Positions 50,967 to 59,235 of a stretch of DNA of 64,000 nucleotides are shown here, piece after piece. Within the stretch, counting starts at the first letter, position 1. Each line of letters starts with the position of its first letter. The stretch lies in the NCBI GenBank assembly GCA_017537345.1, contig JAFYKY010000005.1:62001-126000 (forward strand). Direction: 5' to 3'. The translations under genes and the position numbers were made by a program. The stretch is from Clostridia bacterium (GTDB lineage: Bacteria > Bacillota > Clostridia > Oscillospirales > CAG-382). The notes under the pieces are model-generated. The model saw only the letters and a list, made by a program, of their open reading frames with translations, ran no database searches and was not told the DNA's origin.

Positions 50967-51947
50967 ATGCAAATACCGGAAAAATACTCACCGTACTTTA
51001 CAAATCTCGATACGCCGTCTGTGATCACAGACGTTGATCTTAAAATAGTATGGAAAAACAAAGCAACAGACAGTCTGATGTTCCCTATCAGAAAAGGTGC
51101 GTCTGTAAGATACTATCTTTCCAAGCCGGAATTCAGCCGTCTTAAGCGTCTGAAGCCCGGTGAATATATGTATCTGACATTATTACTGGACGAACCCACA
51201 AACGGTTTTTGCAAAAGAAAAGACGATTGCTATATTTTCAGGATAAGCAGATTTAATGCCGCTGCGCACAAACGTATAAGAGAACTGTTTGACGTACGCT
51301 ATTCCAACTATTCCTCCGTTGCATCTTCCATTCCCGATTCTGCCGAACCTCATCCGTTGATAACAAGAAAACGAATGGACAGACTTGCAGGCATTTTTGA
51401 AGGATTGTACATTGAGGGAAACAACAGAATGGAAACGTCTGCGCCTTTGGCTATGTTTGCCAAGCAGGCGACCTGCGCATTGGCGGGTATCAATGTCAAT
51501 TATATTTCGGATGAAATAACTATATTTGCCGATATCAACATCCACGATCTGTATATGGCATTATCGGCTATGGCTGTATGTTTGATATCATTTACACCGG
51601 AAATAGAAGAAATTTCCATTGAAAGAGAAATGCTGGTTACAGAAACGGTAATAAAGATGAGCTGTTCGAATTCGGGATTTGCCGCTAACCTTGCCGATGT
51701 GTATAAGGACAAGGAAAAGCTGGATATGTTATGCGAATACGGCGCTCAATATCTTAATCTGCTGTTGATAAACGTAATATGCGATCACTACGGTTGGGAA
51801 TTCAACGCTGTCGAAGAAGACGGAAACACAATATTGTCTTTGACCATTTCGGTAATATGGGACAAGAAATCACACATTGCTCTATACGACGGCGAACTGA
51901 ACGATCCGATTATTGACACTTTGCTTTTACCTTTCAAAACAAACTGA
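50967..51947 (+). CDS. PAS-like protein with a degenerate histidine-kinase-like C-terminus
   Basis: A 326-residue cytoplasmic protein I cannot assign firmly. Residues about 12-100 look like a PAS domain (TPSVITDVDLKIVWKNKATD at 16-35). The middle (130-200) is helical like a DHp/four-helix region but lacks the phospho-His motif. The C-terminal 120 residues have strand-helix spacing like a HATPase fold, ending in a strand GNTILSLTISV as such folds do, yet without N-, G1- or G2-box residues. It may be a kinase-derived scaffold. No response regulator is nearby. AGGACGG precedes the ATG. Confidence 0.55.
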   Translation: MQIPEKYSPYFTNLDTPSVITDVDLKIVWKNKATDSLMFPIRKGASVRYYLSKPEFSRLKRLKPGEYMYLTLLLDEPTNGFCKRKDDCYIFRISRFNAAAHKRIRELFDVRYSNYSSVASSIPDSAEPHPLITRKRMDRLAGIFEGLYIEGNNRMETSAPLAMFAKQATCALAGINVNYISDEITIFADINIHDLYMALSAMAVCLISFTPEIEEISIEREMLVTETVIKMSCSNSGFAANLADVYKDKEKLDMLCEYGAQYLNLLLINVICDHYGWEFNAVEEDGNTILSLTISVIWDKKSHIALYDGELNDPIIDTLLLPFKTN

Positions 51948-51962
51948 AACAAAACAAAAAAT

Positions 51963-51992
51963 CCTCTTGGTTAAATTCCAAGAGGTTTTTTA
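51963..51992. terminator. terminator between the PAS-like gene and the DUF4091 gene
   Basis: CCTCTTGG (51963-51970) pairs with CCAAGAGG (51978-51985), followed by TTTTTTAG; it serves the plus-strand gene and may serve the convergent one. Confidence 0.8.
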
Positions 51993-51993
51993 G

Positions 51994-53640
51994 TTACAGC
52001 AAGTTATTTACCGTTTCGCGCAGTTCGAGAATAAATTCATCGTTTTTGGGATACTTACCGAAAGTCAAAAGATATCCCGCCTTGGAATCTATCATTTCGC
52101 AAACGGCATCTCTGCCGATCTTTTCCGCCAGCGCTTCGAAAGCGCGCATATCACGCAAAGCCTGAGTAAATACACAAAGATGTATCGTTTCATAAGCGGT
52201 TCCGTCCGGAGCGGGATAAACACTGAAGGTATCACCGGAGGGTGCAAAGAATTCACCGTCTGTGGTACGGTACGGGTCTATAGGCGCAATGGAATACTGG
52301 TTGTTATAAAAGTTATAACCCCAATGCAAAAAGCCTTTGATGTTGTATCTGAACAGCTGTAAGCCGATAATTCTGTTACGGGCAGAAGGCATTGATAAAA
52401 ATCTGTTGGAAACGTTGACACATTCGCCGCAGCAGTAATACGCCCAGATATCTTTAACATTATTATCTATAAACGGTTGTATATGGTCGGTAGCAACTAC
52501 CGGATTATCGACAACACCGGAAGAATAAAATTCATAGTTGGAAAGCGCATCTATTATCTTGCAACCTTCAAGAGCTTCCAAAACTGCGTTTTTAGCATTT
52601 TTGTAGCTTTCAAGCTGCAGTGCGGAGGGTTCATCAGAAATATGGAAAACACACTTATCTTCAATATTTTTGCCGCGCATAAACTCACGGAGTTTTTTTA
52701 TGAACTCGTTAAGAAATTCAACGTATTCATTACTGCAGGCATCGGTTTCCCAACCGAATATTTTTTTATATTCTCCGTCAACTTCGGCGACGATCTTGGG
52801 TGCGTGTGCGGCGCCCCACTGTGTAAATAAGTGTGCTATTTCAAAGTATTCTATTCCCTCGCTCAAGCACATTTCTATCCATTTTTCAAGCAAAGAAAAA
52901 TCAAAACAATATTTTCTATTTTCTTTTTTAATTTGAACAAGCTGAACCGTCAAACGCTCGTGTCCTACCGCAGTATCCAAAGCCGGAGTAAATACGGGCG
53001 TAAGTATCATATTGATTCCGTTTTCAACAGCCGTGCGAATAAAGTTTCTTACAATTTCCCAGTATCTGTCCGAGAATACTTCTACGTTATAATAATTGGC
53101 AAGGCAATCACTGTGGAACCATTGAGTAAAGACAAGCTTTTGCTTGGGCAAAACAGCATTACAAATTTTAACGGTAAACGCACAGGATCCAACCTCTTCC
53201 CCATCAGTCTTTTTGAAAATAACGGTGACATCGTATTCGCCGCTGACTGCATCGGAGGGAATGTCAACATCCACCCAAAGTGAATTCAATTGTTTGGAAG
53301 CAACGTAAATATTAGGATTGTCAGATAAAGGAATAAGCAGATCGGGATATAAACCGGGTTCCTTTCGGAGATAGTTATCATCGTTCCATTCTCTGAATAC
53401 AGGCATCAAAGAGGGAACGTGATGAACAGAAGAAAGGCGCACGTAATCAGATATTTCTGATTTTACTTCTGTGTTACAGACCAATTTTCCGCCCGGAATC
53501 TCTTCATCCGAAGCAAAGCATATCTGAAACGACAGCCTATCGTTTTTAAGCACACTTGCGTTAAGATATTCTTTCTTTTGGTTTATATCTTCATCCCAAA
53601 AACACTTTTCCAACGCGGAGATACATTTAAATTTAATCAT
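51994..53640 (-). CDS. DUF4091 protein (glycoside hydrolase-like)
   Basis: A 548-residue protein. An N-terminal beta-sandwich region (to about 170) is followed by a TIM-barrel-like part with FTQWFHSDCLANYYNVEVFSD (two segments, about 175-195) and FHISDEP (about 330-336), and a DUF4091 C-terminal domain. Secreted and cytoplasmic glycosidase-like members exist; this one has no signal peptide, so it would act inside on imported oligosaccharides if it is an enzyme. Candidate acids are Asp/Glu of HISDEP. GAGGG precedes the ATG. The cytidine deaminase gene lies 17 bp upstream on the same strand. Confidence 0.75.
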   Translation of the reverse strand: MIKFKCISALEKCFWDEDINQKKEYLNASVLKNDRLSFQICFASDEEIPGGKLVCNTEVKSEISDYVRLSSVHHVPSLMPVFREWNDDNYLRKEPGLYPDLLIPLSDNPNIYVASKQLNSLWVDVDIPSDAVSGEYDVTVIFKKTDGEEVGSCAFTVKICNAVLPKQKLVFTQWFHSDCLANYYNVEVFSDRYWEIVRNFIRTAVENGINMILTPVFTPALDTAVGHERLTVQLVQIKKENRKYCFDFSLLEKWIEMCLSEGIEYFEIAHLFTQWGAAHAPKIVAEVDGEYKKIFGWETDACSNEYVEFLNEFIKKLREFMRGKNIEDKCVFHISDEPSALQLESYKNAKNAVLEALEGCKIIDALSNYEFYSSGVVDNPVVATDHIQPFIDNNVKDIWAYYCCGECVNVSNRFLSMPSARNRIIGLQLFRYNIKGFLHWGYNFYNNQYSIAPIDPYRTTDGEFFAPSGDTFSVYPAPDGTAYETIHLCVFTQALRDMRAFEALAEKIGRDAVCEMIDSKAGYLLTFGKYPKNDEFILELRETVNNLL

Positions 53641-53657
53641 ACTGTTATACCCTCACT

Positions 53658-54053
53658 TTATTTAATCCACCACTCGGGAGTTATTTCGCCAAGCTTTACT
53701 ATTCGGCAAGCGGAATAATCAAGCATAATTTCAATATCGTAATACTTCCCTGCCATCAGCTGAACCATAAGCTCACGGCACGCACCGCAGGGAGCGCCGT
53801 TGGACCCATCGGGAAGAATACAAAGCACTTTGTCTATCTCCTGCTCACCGTTGGTTATCATATTAAAGATTGCATTCCGCTCTGCGCAGATGCCCAATGT
53901 GGAACAAGTATCAATACACACTCCCGTATATATCTTACCGGACTTGGAACAAACGGCGGCAGCCACCTCACCGCATGTAACGTATTCGGATATTCGGCGT
54001 TCGCATAATACGGATTTTGCCGCTTCGTACATATCCTCCCACACTTTTTCCAT
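53658..54053 (-). CDS. cytidine deaminase-like protein
   Basis: A 131-residue zinc deaminase. The catalytic CAE triplet is Cys56-Ala-Glu58 (GICAERNAI) and the other zinc ligands are Cys89 and Cys92 in PCGACRE. The small tetrameric cytidine deaminase and blasticidin-S deaminase families share this pattern; the nucleoside target is not certain. The ATG at 54053 has GAGGTGAT upstream, better than the longer frame from 54083. Likely co-transcribed with the DUF4091 gene; a functional link is not obvious. Confidence 0.85.
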   Translation of the reverse strand: MEKVWEDMYEAAKSVLCERRISEYVTCGEVAAAVCSKSGKIYTGVCIDTCSTLGICAERNAIFNMITNGEQEIDKVLCILPDGSNGAPCGACRELMVQLMAGKYYDIEIMLDYSACRIVKLGEITPEWWIK

Positions 54054-54110
54054 ATATATCACCTCACCTTCCAAGTATACCACAAGAGAAATTTCAAGTC
54101 AAGACGATGA

Positions 54111-54140
54111 AAAAACGACGTGTTGAAACACGTCGTTTTT
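54111..54140 (-). terminator. terminator of the tRNA-Arg gene
   Basis: AAAAACGACGTG and CACGTCGTTTTT pair perfectly and start at the CCA end of the tRNA; a T run follows on the minus strand. Confidence 0.85.
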
Positions 54141-54217
54141 GGCCCGCACTGGGGGATTCGAACCCACGACCATCGGAATCGGAATCCGGTACTCTATCCG
54201 GGCTGAGCTAAGGGCGG
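54140..54217 (-). tRNA. tRNA-Arg (anticodon CCG) with unusual stem mismatches
   Basis: The cloverleaf is recognisable: D arm GCTC...GAGT, anticodon loop TTCCGAT (CCG), T loop TTCGAAT and an encoded CCA, about 78 nt. However, three stems each contain a mismatch: C5-T68 in the acceptor, C27-A43 in the anticodon stem and T50-C64 in the T stem. It may be a functional but odd isoacceptor for the rare CGG codon, or a decaying gene. The 5' ten bases overlap the 3' end of the upstream membrane-protein gene, whose TAG stop lies inside the tRNA. Confidence 0.75.
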
Positions 54218-54603
54218 TTGTTAAATTTTTTATCCAACAGATATTTTATCCAAAACACCGAAGTTATTATAACAGACGCAATAATTAAGATCAAGGAAGT
54301 CATTCCGTTCCAGCTTTGCGCGCCGGAGACAACGGCAACGACAACATCGGTAAGTAAAGCAGAAACCGAAAACGGTAAAAAAACAAACAACAGATCGTGA
54401 AAAACGCATGATTTTACCGAAACGTCTGCCCCGCCTCTCAGTTTATGAGAGGTACAAAAGAAAGGAACACAATAAAACAATATAAAAAGAGCAAAAAGAT
54501 ACACAACGTTCATATCCAAATTAAAGGAAGATACCAGCGTAAAGCATACGGGTAACAACGCTTCAAATACCGCTTGTGTAAGTTTTGCTTTTTTTGAATA
54601 CAT
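54208..54603 (-). CDS. small membrane protein, function unknown
   Basis: A 131-residue protein with about four membrane helices (about 14-26, 32-46, 66-92 and 102-122) and no recognised family. The frame is open further upstream into the tRNA-Lys terminator, but the ATG at 54603 (MYSKKAKL) is the first sensible start, with a weak GGGTG site 7 bases upstream. Its TAG stop (54210-54208) is part of the tRNA-Arg gene, so it and both tRNAs probably form one transcription unit read from the tRNA-Lys promoter or beyond. Confidence 0.5.
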   Translation of the reverse strand: MYSKKAKLTQAVFEALLPVCFTLVSSFNLDMNVVYLFALFILFYCVPFFCTSHKLRGGADVSVKSCVFHDLLFVFLPFSVSALLTDVVVAVVSGAQSWNGMTSLILIIASVIITSVFWIKYLLDKKFNNRP

Positions 54604-54684
54604 CTTAAACACCCAAAATAAATTGCCCGCAAACCGTGCAGGCGCACGCAGACAGGAAAAATAAATTCCGTAATAAACCAGCGA

Positions 54685-54722
54685 ATAAAAAAGCAGGTGC
54701 CGAACAAACCGTTCGGCACCTG
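54685..54722 (-). terminator. terminator of tRNA-Lys
   Basis: CAGGTGCCGAAC and GTTCGGCACCTG pair; GCTTTTTTATT follows on the minus strand. Confidence 0.88.
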
Positions 54723-54724
54723 TG

Positions 54725-54801
54725 TGGTGATCCATCGGAGAATCGAACTCCGGACACCATGATTAAAAGTCATGTGCTCTACCGGCTGAGCTAATGGATC
54801 A
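54725..54801 (-). tRNA. tRNA-Lys (anticodon TTT)
   Basis: A regular 77-nt cloverleaf: acceptor TGATCCA/TGGATCA, D arm AGCTCAGCCGGTAGAGC, anticodon stem ATGA/TCAT with loop CTTTTAA, T arm TCCGGAGTTCGATTCTCCGA region and encoded CCA. It reads AAA and AAG codons. Confidence 0.95.
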
Positions 54802-54817
54802 TTCAGACCGCCCGATA

Positions 54818-54846
54818 AGAATACCACATTATCGGGCGTTTGTCAA
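54818..54846 (-). promoter_or_regulatory. promoter for tRNA-Lys, overlapping a hairpin after lexA
   Basis: On the minus strand TTGACA (54846-54841) and TATTCT (54823-54818) are 17 bp apart. The inverted repeat GCCCGATAA/TTATCGGGC (54810-54818 with 54829-54837) overlaps it and follows the lexA stop, but has no T run. Confidence 0.7.
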
Positions 54847-54854
54847 TAACAAAA

Positions 54855-55457
54855 TTAATAAAATCTGAAATTCGCAATCACTACGCCCAAAACAACCACA
54901 TCAGTTGTATATATAGGCTTCATTTTAGAATTCTCCGGCTGTAGTCTTACCCTGTTTTTTTCGCGGTAGAAACGCTTTACCGTAGCCTCATCATCGATCA
55001 GGGCGACAACGATCTCACCGTTCTCCGAATAGCGGCGGTTTTCAACGATGACTATATCACCGTCAAGTATACCGGCGTTTATCATACTCTCGCCTTCAAC
55101 GCGGAGAGCAAACAAATTCCCGTTACCGCGCGCCATACTTGCGGGGTAATCTACGTAACCTTCGCAGGTCTGCACTGCTGTGATAGGTACACCGGCGGCA
55201 ACCTTTCCCAAAATAGGAACGCGGAGCATCTTATCCGGCTCACCCTTACGTTCTATTTTGACAGCACGGCTTTTTCCTTGTTCCTTCTGAATATACCCCT
55301 TCTCTTCCAAACGGCGCATATAAGCGTGTACAGTGGAAGTGGAGCGAATGCCCAAAGCCGAAGCAATATCACGCACGGAAGGAGCGTATCCATCGTACAT
55401 AATCTTTTCCTGTATAAACTCATAGACATTTTTTTCGTTTTCGGTGAGGTCAAACAT
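54855..55457 (-). CDS. lexA: LexA repressor
   Basis: A 200-residue SOS repressor. The winged HTH (about residues 1-65, with SVRDIASALGIRSTSTVHAY split across 27-46) is followed by the self-cleaving domain: cleavage site Ala88-Gly89 (KVAAGVP), nucleophile Ser124 (EGESM) and Lys161 (ATVKRF). It represses DNA-damage genes until RecA triggers self-cleavage. It is the last of seven contiguous minus-strand genes that start with recA. One base separates it from mrnC. AGGAGG precedes the ATG. No separate promoter or SOS box is evident directly upstream. Confidence 0.95.
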   Translation of the reverse strand: MFDLTENEKNVYEFIQEKIMYDGYAPSVRDIASALGIRSTSTVHAYMRRLEEKGYIQKEQGKSRAVKIERKGEPDKMLRVPILGKVAAGVPITAVQTCEGYVDYPASMARGNGNLFALRVEGESMINAGILDGDIVIVENRRYSENGEIVVALIDDEATVKRFYREKNRVRLQPENSKMKPIYTTDVVVLGVVIANFRFY

Positions 55458-55458
55458 T

Positions 55459-55833
55459 TTAATTTCCTCCTAAAACAAGCAATCTGAACAAGGATAAGGC
55501 GCGCTCGGTTTCGCCCTTAACGTAAAGATATCCGAACAAACTCTCGAGTCCGGTAGCACGTCTGTACTGAACGGCAGCCGCGCTTTTCGGAGTATGGGGA
55601 GAATGAGCATTTCTTCCCCTTTTATATGCGGCAAGCTCGGTTTCGCTCAAATGCGGAAGCAATGCTTCCACCATTTCACTTTGCTTAACGGCGGTAACGT
55701 ATTCTTTTGCCCGTTTGTTTAATTCGGACGCAGGCATATTTCCTTGCTCCAGCAAATGCGCGCGCACCATAAGCTCGTAATACGCATCGCCAAGGTAAGC
55801 AAGCGCAAGAGGGCTGTATTCGTTTACGTTCAT
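55459..55833 (-). CDS. mrnC: Mini-ribonuclease III
   Basis: A 124-residue RNase III-like endonuclease without the RNA-binding domain, which matures 23S rRNA ends. The signature helix SPLALAYLGDAYYELMVR (about residues 6-23) has the catalytic acidic residues (YLGDAYYE), and the C-terminal RRATGLESLFGYLYVKG (about 90-106) is typical. The ATG at 55833 overlaps the cysS stop as ATGA and has GGAAG upstream. cysS-mrnC is a conserved pair in Firmicutes. Confidence 0.92.
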   Translation of the reverse strand: MNVNEYSPLALAYLGDAYYELMVRAHLLEQGNMPASELNKRAKEYVTAVKQSEMVEALLPHLSETELAAYKRGRNAHSPHTPKSAAAVQYRRATGLESLFGYLYVKGETERALSLFRLLVLGGN

Positions 55834-57263
55834 ATACGCTTCCACTTAGGGCCTTGAGGAGTATCCTCAACAACTATTCCCATATCCTTTAACTGATCGC
55901 GGATACTGTCTGCAAGTGCAAAATTCTTTGCCTTTTTAGCCTCGGTACGCTTGTTAACAAGCTCAACGATAGGTCTGTCCTCTTCGCTGATCGAAGCCGC
56001 TTCCGCTTCCGCCTGCTTTTTGAGTTCTTCCTTATATCTTTGAGCAGCTTTAATCAAGCCGAGCGAAAGAACTTTTTCGTAATCTTCGATAAGCGCCAGC
56101 TTCGTAGCATCGGAAACCTTCGCCTTTAAAGCGTCGTATATTGCAGTAATAGCCAACGAAGTATTAAGGTCGTTGTCCATAGCGGACACAAAGCCTGCCT
56201 TTACCGTTTGAAGATCATTTTCATCCGCATCGCCAACGGGATTCAACGAAGCGATCCTTGCAACTAATTTATTGTAAGCGATGACTGCGTTATCCAAGCC
56301 TTCCCAGGAGAAAACAAGATTTTTGCGGTAATGTGATTGCAAACAGAAGAAACGGTATACCAAAGGATCGTATCCGTTTTCTTCAAGCAAAGAAAGTGTA
56401 AGCGCTTTGCCGGATGATTTACTCATTTTACCGTTTGCGGTATTAAGATGCAAAACGTGGAACCAATGCTTGCACCACGGATGTCCGAGATAAGCCTCGC
56501 TCTGCGCGATCTCGTTGGTGTGGTGCGGGAAAGCGTTGTCGATACCGCCGCAGTGAATATCAAGATACTCACCCAAGGTCTTAACGGATATGGCAGAGCA
56601 TTCGATATGCCAGCCGGGATAACCGTAACCCCAGGGACTGTCCCATTTTAATTCCTGATCTTCGAACTTTGATTTGGTAAACCACAAAACAAAATCAGTC
56701 TTTGTTTTTTTGTTGCCGTCAACACCGACTCCCTCTCTCACGCCTTCTTCAAGATTATCAGCATCGTGCTTATTAAAAACATAGTAGTTTTCAAGTTTGG
56801 ACGTATCGAAATAAACGTTTCCGCCTGCTTCGTAGGCATATCCTTCCTCAAGCAGTTTAGCAACCATATTTATAAAATCATCTATACAATCGGTGGCGGG
56901 AACGATGTATTCGGGCTTTTTGATATTAAGCTTTTCGCAATCGGAAAAGAAAGCGTCTGTATAAAAACGCGCGATTTCCATAACGGATTTATGCTCGCGC
57001 TGCGCGCTCTTTATCATCTTATCGTCGCCCGTATCTCCGTCAGAAGTAAGGTGTCCGACATCGGTAATATTCATTGTTCTGGTAACGTCGTAGCCCGAAT
57101 AAGCGAGATACTTTTCAAGCACGTCTTCCATTATATAAGAACGAAGATTTCCGATATGTGCAAAATGATACACGGTAGGTCCGCAGGTATACATTGATAC
57201 CTTTCCGGGTACGTGAGTTTCAAATTCATCTTTAGTTCTTGTAAGTGAGTTATAAAGCTTCAT
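55830..57263 (-). CDS. cysS: cysteinyl-tRNA synthetase
   Basis: A 477-residue class I synthetase that charges tRNA-Cys. The HIGH motif is FAHIGNLRS (about residues 33-41), zinc-binding Cys/His residues occur in MYTCGPTVYH, HIECSAIS and HHTNEIAQSEA, and KMSKS is GKMSKSSGK (about 269-277). Length is typical. AGAGG precedes the ATG. It lies between pgsA (11 bp) and mrnC (4-bp overlap) within the recA-lexA unit. No T-box leader is present at this internal position. Confidence 0.95.
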   Translation of the reverse strand: MKLYNSLTRTKDEFETHVPGKVSMYTCGPTVYHFAHIGNLRSYIMEDVLEKYLAYSGYDVTRTMNITDVGHLTSDGDTGDDKMIKSAQREHKSVMEIARFYTDAFFSDCEKLNIKKPEYIVPATDCIDDFINMVAKLLEEGYAYEAGGNVYFDTSKLENYYVFNKHDADNLEEGVREGVGVDGNKKTKTDFVLWFTKSKFEDQELKWDSPWGYGYPGWHIECSAISVKTLGEYLDIHCGGIDNAFPHHTNEIAQSEAYLGHPWCKHWFHVLHLNTANGKMSKSSGKALTLSLLEENGYDPLVYRFFCLQSHYRKNLVFSWEGLDNAVIAYNKLVARIASLNPVGDADENDLQTVKAGFVSAMDNDLNTSLAITAIYDALKAKVSDATKLALIEDYEKVLSLGLIKAAQRYKEELKKQAEAEAASISEEDRPIVELVNKRTEAKKAKNFALADSIRDQLKDMGIVVEDTPQGPKWKRI

Positions 57264-57274
57264 AGGGTGCCTCT

Positions 57275-57889
57275 TTAACTGTCAGATTTAATATAAGGCC
57301 AATACGCCTTAAGATATGAAAGTCCTGACCAAAGTGTGAATACGGTCATAACTATGCAGGAGATAAAGGATATCAAATTACCGCAGAACGGCAAAAGAAC
57401 AGGTTCGAGGATCATACAGCAAACGCATACGATCTGTGTGTTGGTTTTGATCTTACCCAGCATATTTGCAGAAACGACTATACCCGATGCGTTATTAACA
57501 ACGAGACGCATAGAAGTAACGGCAAGCTCTCTGAATATTACCACGATACCGGACCAAAGAAACGTTTGGTGCAATATTTCTTTGGAAATTATACCTCCGT
57601 CGGAGATTGCAAAATCGGAAGCGAGTATTGCAACTATTGCCCCGAAAACGAGAAATTTATCTGCCAAAGGATCCATAAATTTCCCGAAATTGGTGATCTG
57701 ACCATTTTTGCGCGCAAGATATCCATCAAGAAAATCCGTAACCGAAGCGGCAATAAAAATAGCCGCGGAAACGATTCTGCACCAAACTTCCTTTTCACCG
57801 CCGAAAACGTTATAAAGCAGAAAAACCATAAAGAACGGTATGAGCACTATTCTGAAAATGGTAAGTTTGTTCGGTGTATTAAACTTCAT
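57275..57889 (-). CDS. pgsA: CDP-diacylglycerol--glycerol-3-phosphate 3-phosphatidyltransferase
   Basis: A 204-residue membrane enzyme that makes phosphatidylglycerophosphate. The CDP-alcohol transferase motif DGxxAR...GxxxDxxxD is visible in FLDGYLARKNGQ and FGKFMDPLADK (about residues 52-80). About five membrane helices. GAGGTTTGATG precedes the ATG. It is 12 bp after rimO and 11 bp before cysS; rimO-pgsA is a conserved pair next to recA in Firmicutes. Confidence 0.94.
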   Translation of the reverse strand: MKFNTPNKLTIFRIVLIPFFMVFLLYNVFGGEKEVWCRIVSAAIFIAASVTDFLDGYLARKNGQITNFGKFMDPLADKFLVFGAIVAILASDFAISDGGIISKEILHQTFLWSGIVVIFRELAVTSMRLVVNNASGIVVSANMLGKIKTNTQIVCVCCMILEPVLLPFCGNLISFISCIVMTVFTLWSGLSYLKAYWPYIKSDS

Positions 57890-57901
57890 TCATCAAACCT
57901 C

Positions 57902-59230
57902 TTACTTTACAACGCGTCCGGTGAGATCGTAATCGAGAACTTCGTTTACCAGCACATCAACAAACTCGCCCTCTCTCAAACGGCGAGGAGAAGAATAATA
58001 AATCTTTCCGTCGATCTCGGGAGCGTCGGCAAAGGAACGTCCGTAATAGCTTTCGGCAACCTGATCGTAACCTTCGTTGATTACTCTTATAATCTTGCCT
58101 ACGCTGTTTTTGTTGATAGAATCGTGAATACGCTTTTGTTCGCGCATAATTGCGTCGTGTCTGCGTCTTTTAAGCTTTTCGGGAACCTGATCGGGCATAT
58201 CGTATGCGGGAGTTCCTTCTTCTCTGGAATAAATAAAAGCGCCCAGACGTTCAAAACGAGTTTCTTTTATAAAGGACAGCAGCTTATCAAAATCGGCATC
58301 GGTTTCGCCGGGGAAGCCTGTGATAACGGTTGTTCTTATATACATACCGGGAACGGCTTCTCTGAGCTTTTTAACAACGCTGCGTATAGACTCCTCAGTA
58401 TCTCTGCGGTTCATGCGCTTAAGAACGGGAGTGGAGATATGCTGAATGGGCATATCTATATATTTGACCAGCTTGGGATTGGTGGCAAATTCGTTGATAA
58501 GACCATCGGTAATTCTGTCGGGATAACAATACATAACTCTGATCCACTCAATACCTTCTATCTCGGAAATTTCGTGAATGAGAGAATCAAGAGAATATAC
58601 GCCGTAAAGATCTTCGCCGTATCTGGTAGTGTCCTGCGCAATAAGACACAGCTCCTTAACACCGAGTTCCGCAAGATTACGGGCTTCTTCAAGTATATCG
58701 GACATAGGTCTGCTTCTGAAGCGTCCTCTTATAGAAGGAATTACGCAATATGTACAATGATTATCGCATCCTTCCGCGATTTGCAGGTACGCAAAATATT
58801 CGGGAGTGGTAATAACACGCTCACCGCCAATATTGCTTGTGTTTTTATCCTCAAAGGAAGAATACTTCTTTCCTTCATAAGCAGCTTTAACAGCTTCGCA
58901 GATATTTCCGAAAGAGCCGGTACCGAGAATACAATCCACCTCGGGCATTTCGTTAAGAATTTCTTCTCTGTATCTTTCGGGCAGGCATCCTGTTACAACG
59001 ATTCCTTTAAGGGTGTGGTTTTCCTTGAGCCAAGCTACGTCAAGAATATTATCTATAGCTTCTTTTTTTGCGCTTTCAATAAAAGCACAGGTGTTGATTA
59101 CGATTACGTCCGCTTCAACGTCTTCAGCCACTATCTCAAATCCGTTTTGCGCCAAAATGGCAAGCATATTTTCGGTATTAACAAGATTTTTGGGGCATCC
59201 GAGCGAAACGAAACCTACTTTGATGGGCAT
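57902..59230 (-). CDS. rimO: ribosomal protein S12 methylthiotransferase
   Basis: A 442-residue radical SAM enzyme that adds a methylthio group to an Asp of ribosomal protein S12. The N-terminal UPF0004 domain has SLGCPKNLVNTE (about residues 8-19) with further cluster Cys in INTCAFIES and TGCLPE. The radical SAM cluster is CDNHCTYCVIP (about 148-158), and a C-terminal TRAM domain is present. The GCPKN form and the absence of extra tRNA-type features favour RimO over MiaB. AGGAG precedes the ATG. Confidence 0.94.
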   Translation of the reverse strand: MPIKVGFVSLGCPKNLVNTENMLAILAQNGFEIVAEDVEADVIVINTCAFIESAKKEAIDNILDVAWLKENHTLKGIVVTGCLPERYREEILNEMPEVDCILGTGSFGNICEAVKAAYEGKKYSSFEDKNTSNIGGERVITTPEYFAYLQIAEGCDNHCTYCVIPSIRGRFRSRPMSDILEEARNLAELGVKELCLIAQDTTRYGEDLYGVYSLDSLIHEISEIEGIEWIRVMYCYPDRITDGLINEFATNPKLVKYIDMPIQHISTPVLKRMNRRDTEESIRSVVKKLREAVPGMYIRTTVITGFPGETDADFDKLLSFIKETRFERLGAFIYSREEGTPAYDMPDQVPEKLKRRRHDAIMREQKRIHDSINKNSVGKIIRVINEGYDQVAESYYGRSFADAPEIDGKIYYSSPRRLREGEFVDVLVNEVLDYDLTGRVVK

Positions 59231-59235
59231 TTGTA

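Noticed and set aside
54694..54722. CGAAC...GTTCG inverted repeat as a LexA box
   Set aside because: The half-sites are 5 bp apart, not 4, and the repeat is the stem of the tRNA-Lys terminator.
54510..54827. 105-codon open frame across tRNA-Lys
   Set aside because: Its N-terminal part is translated tRNA; the frame conflicts with the membrane protein gene.
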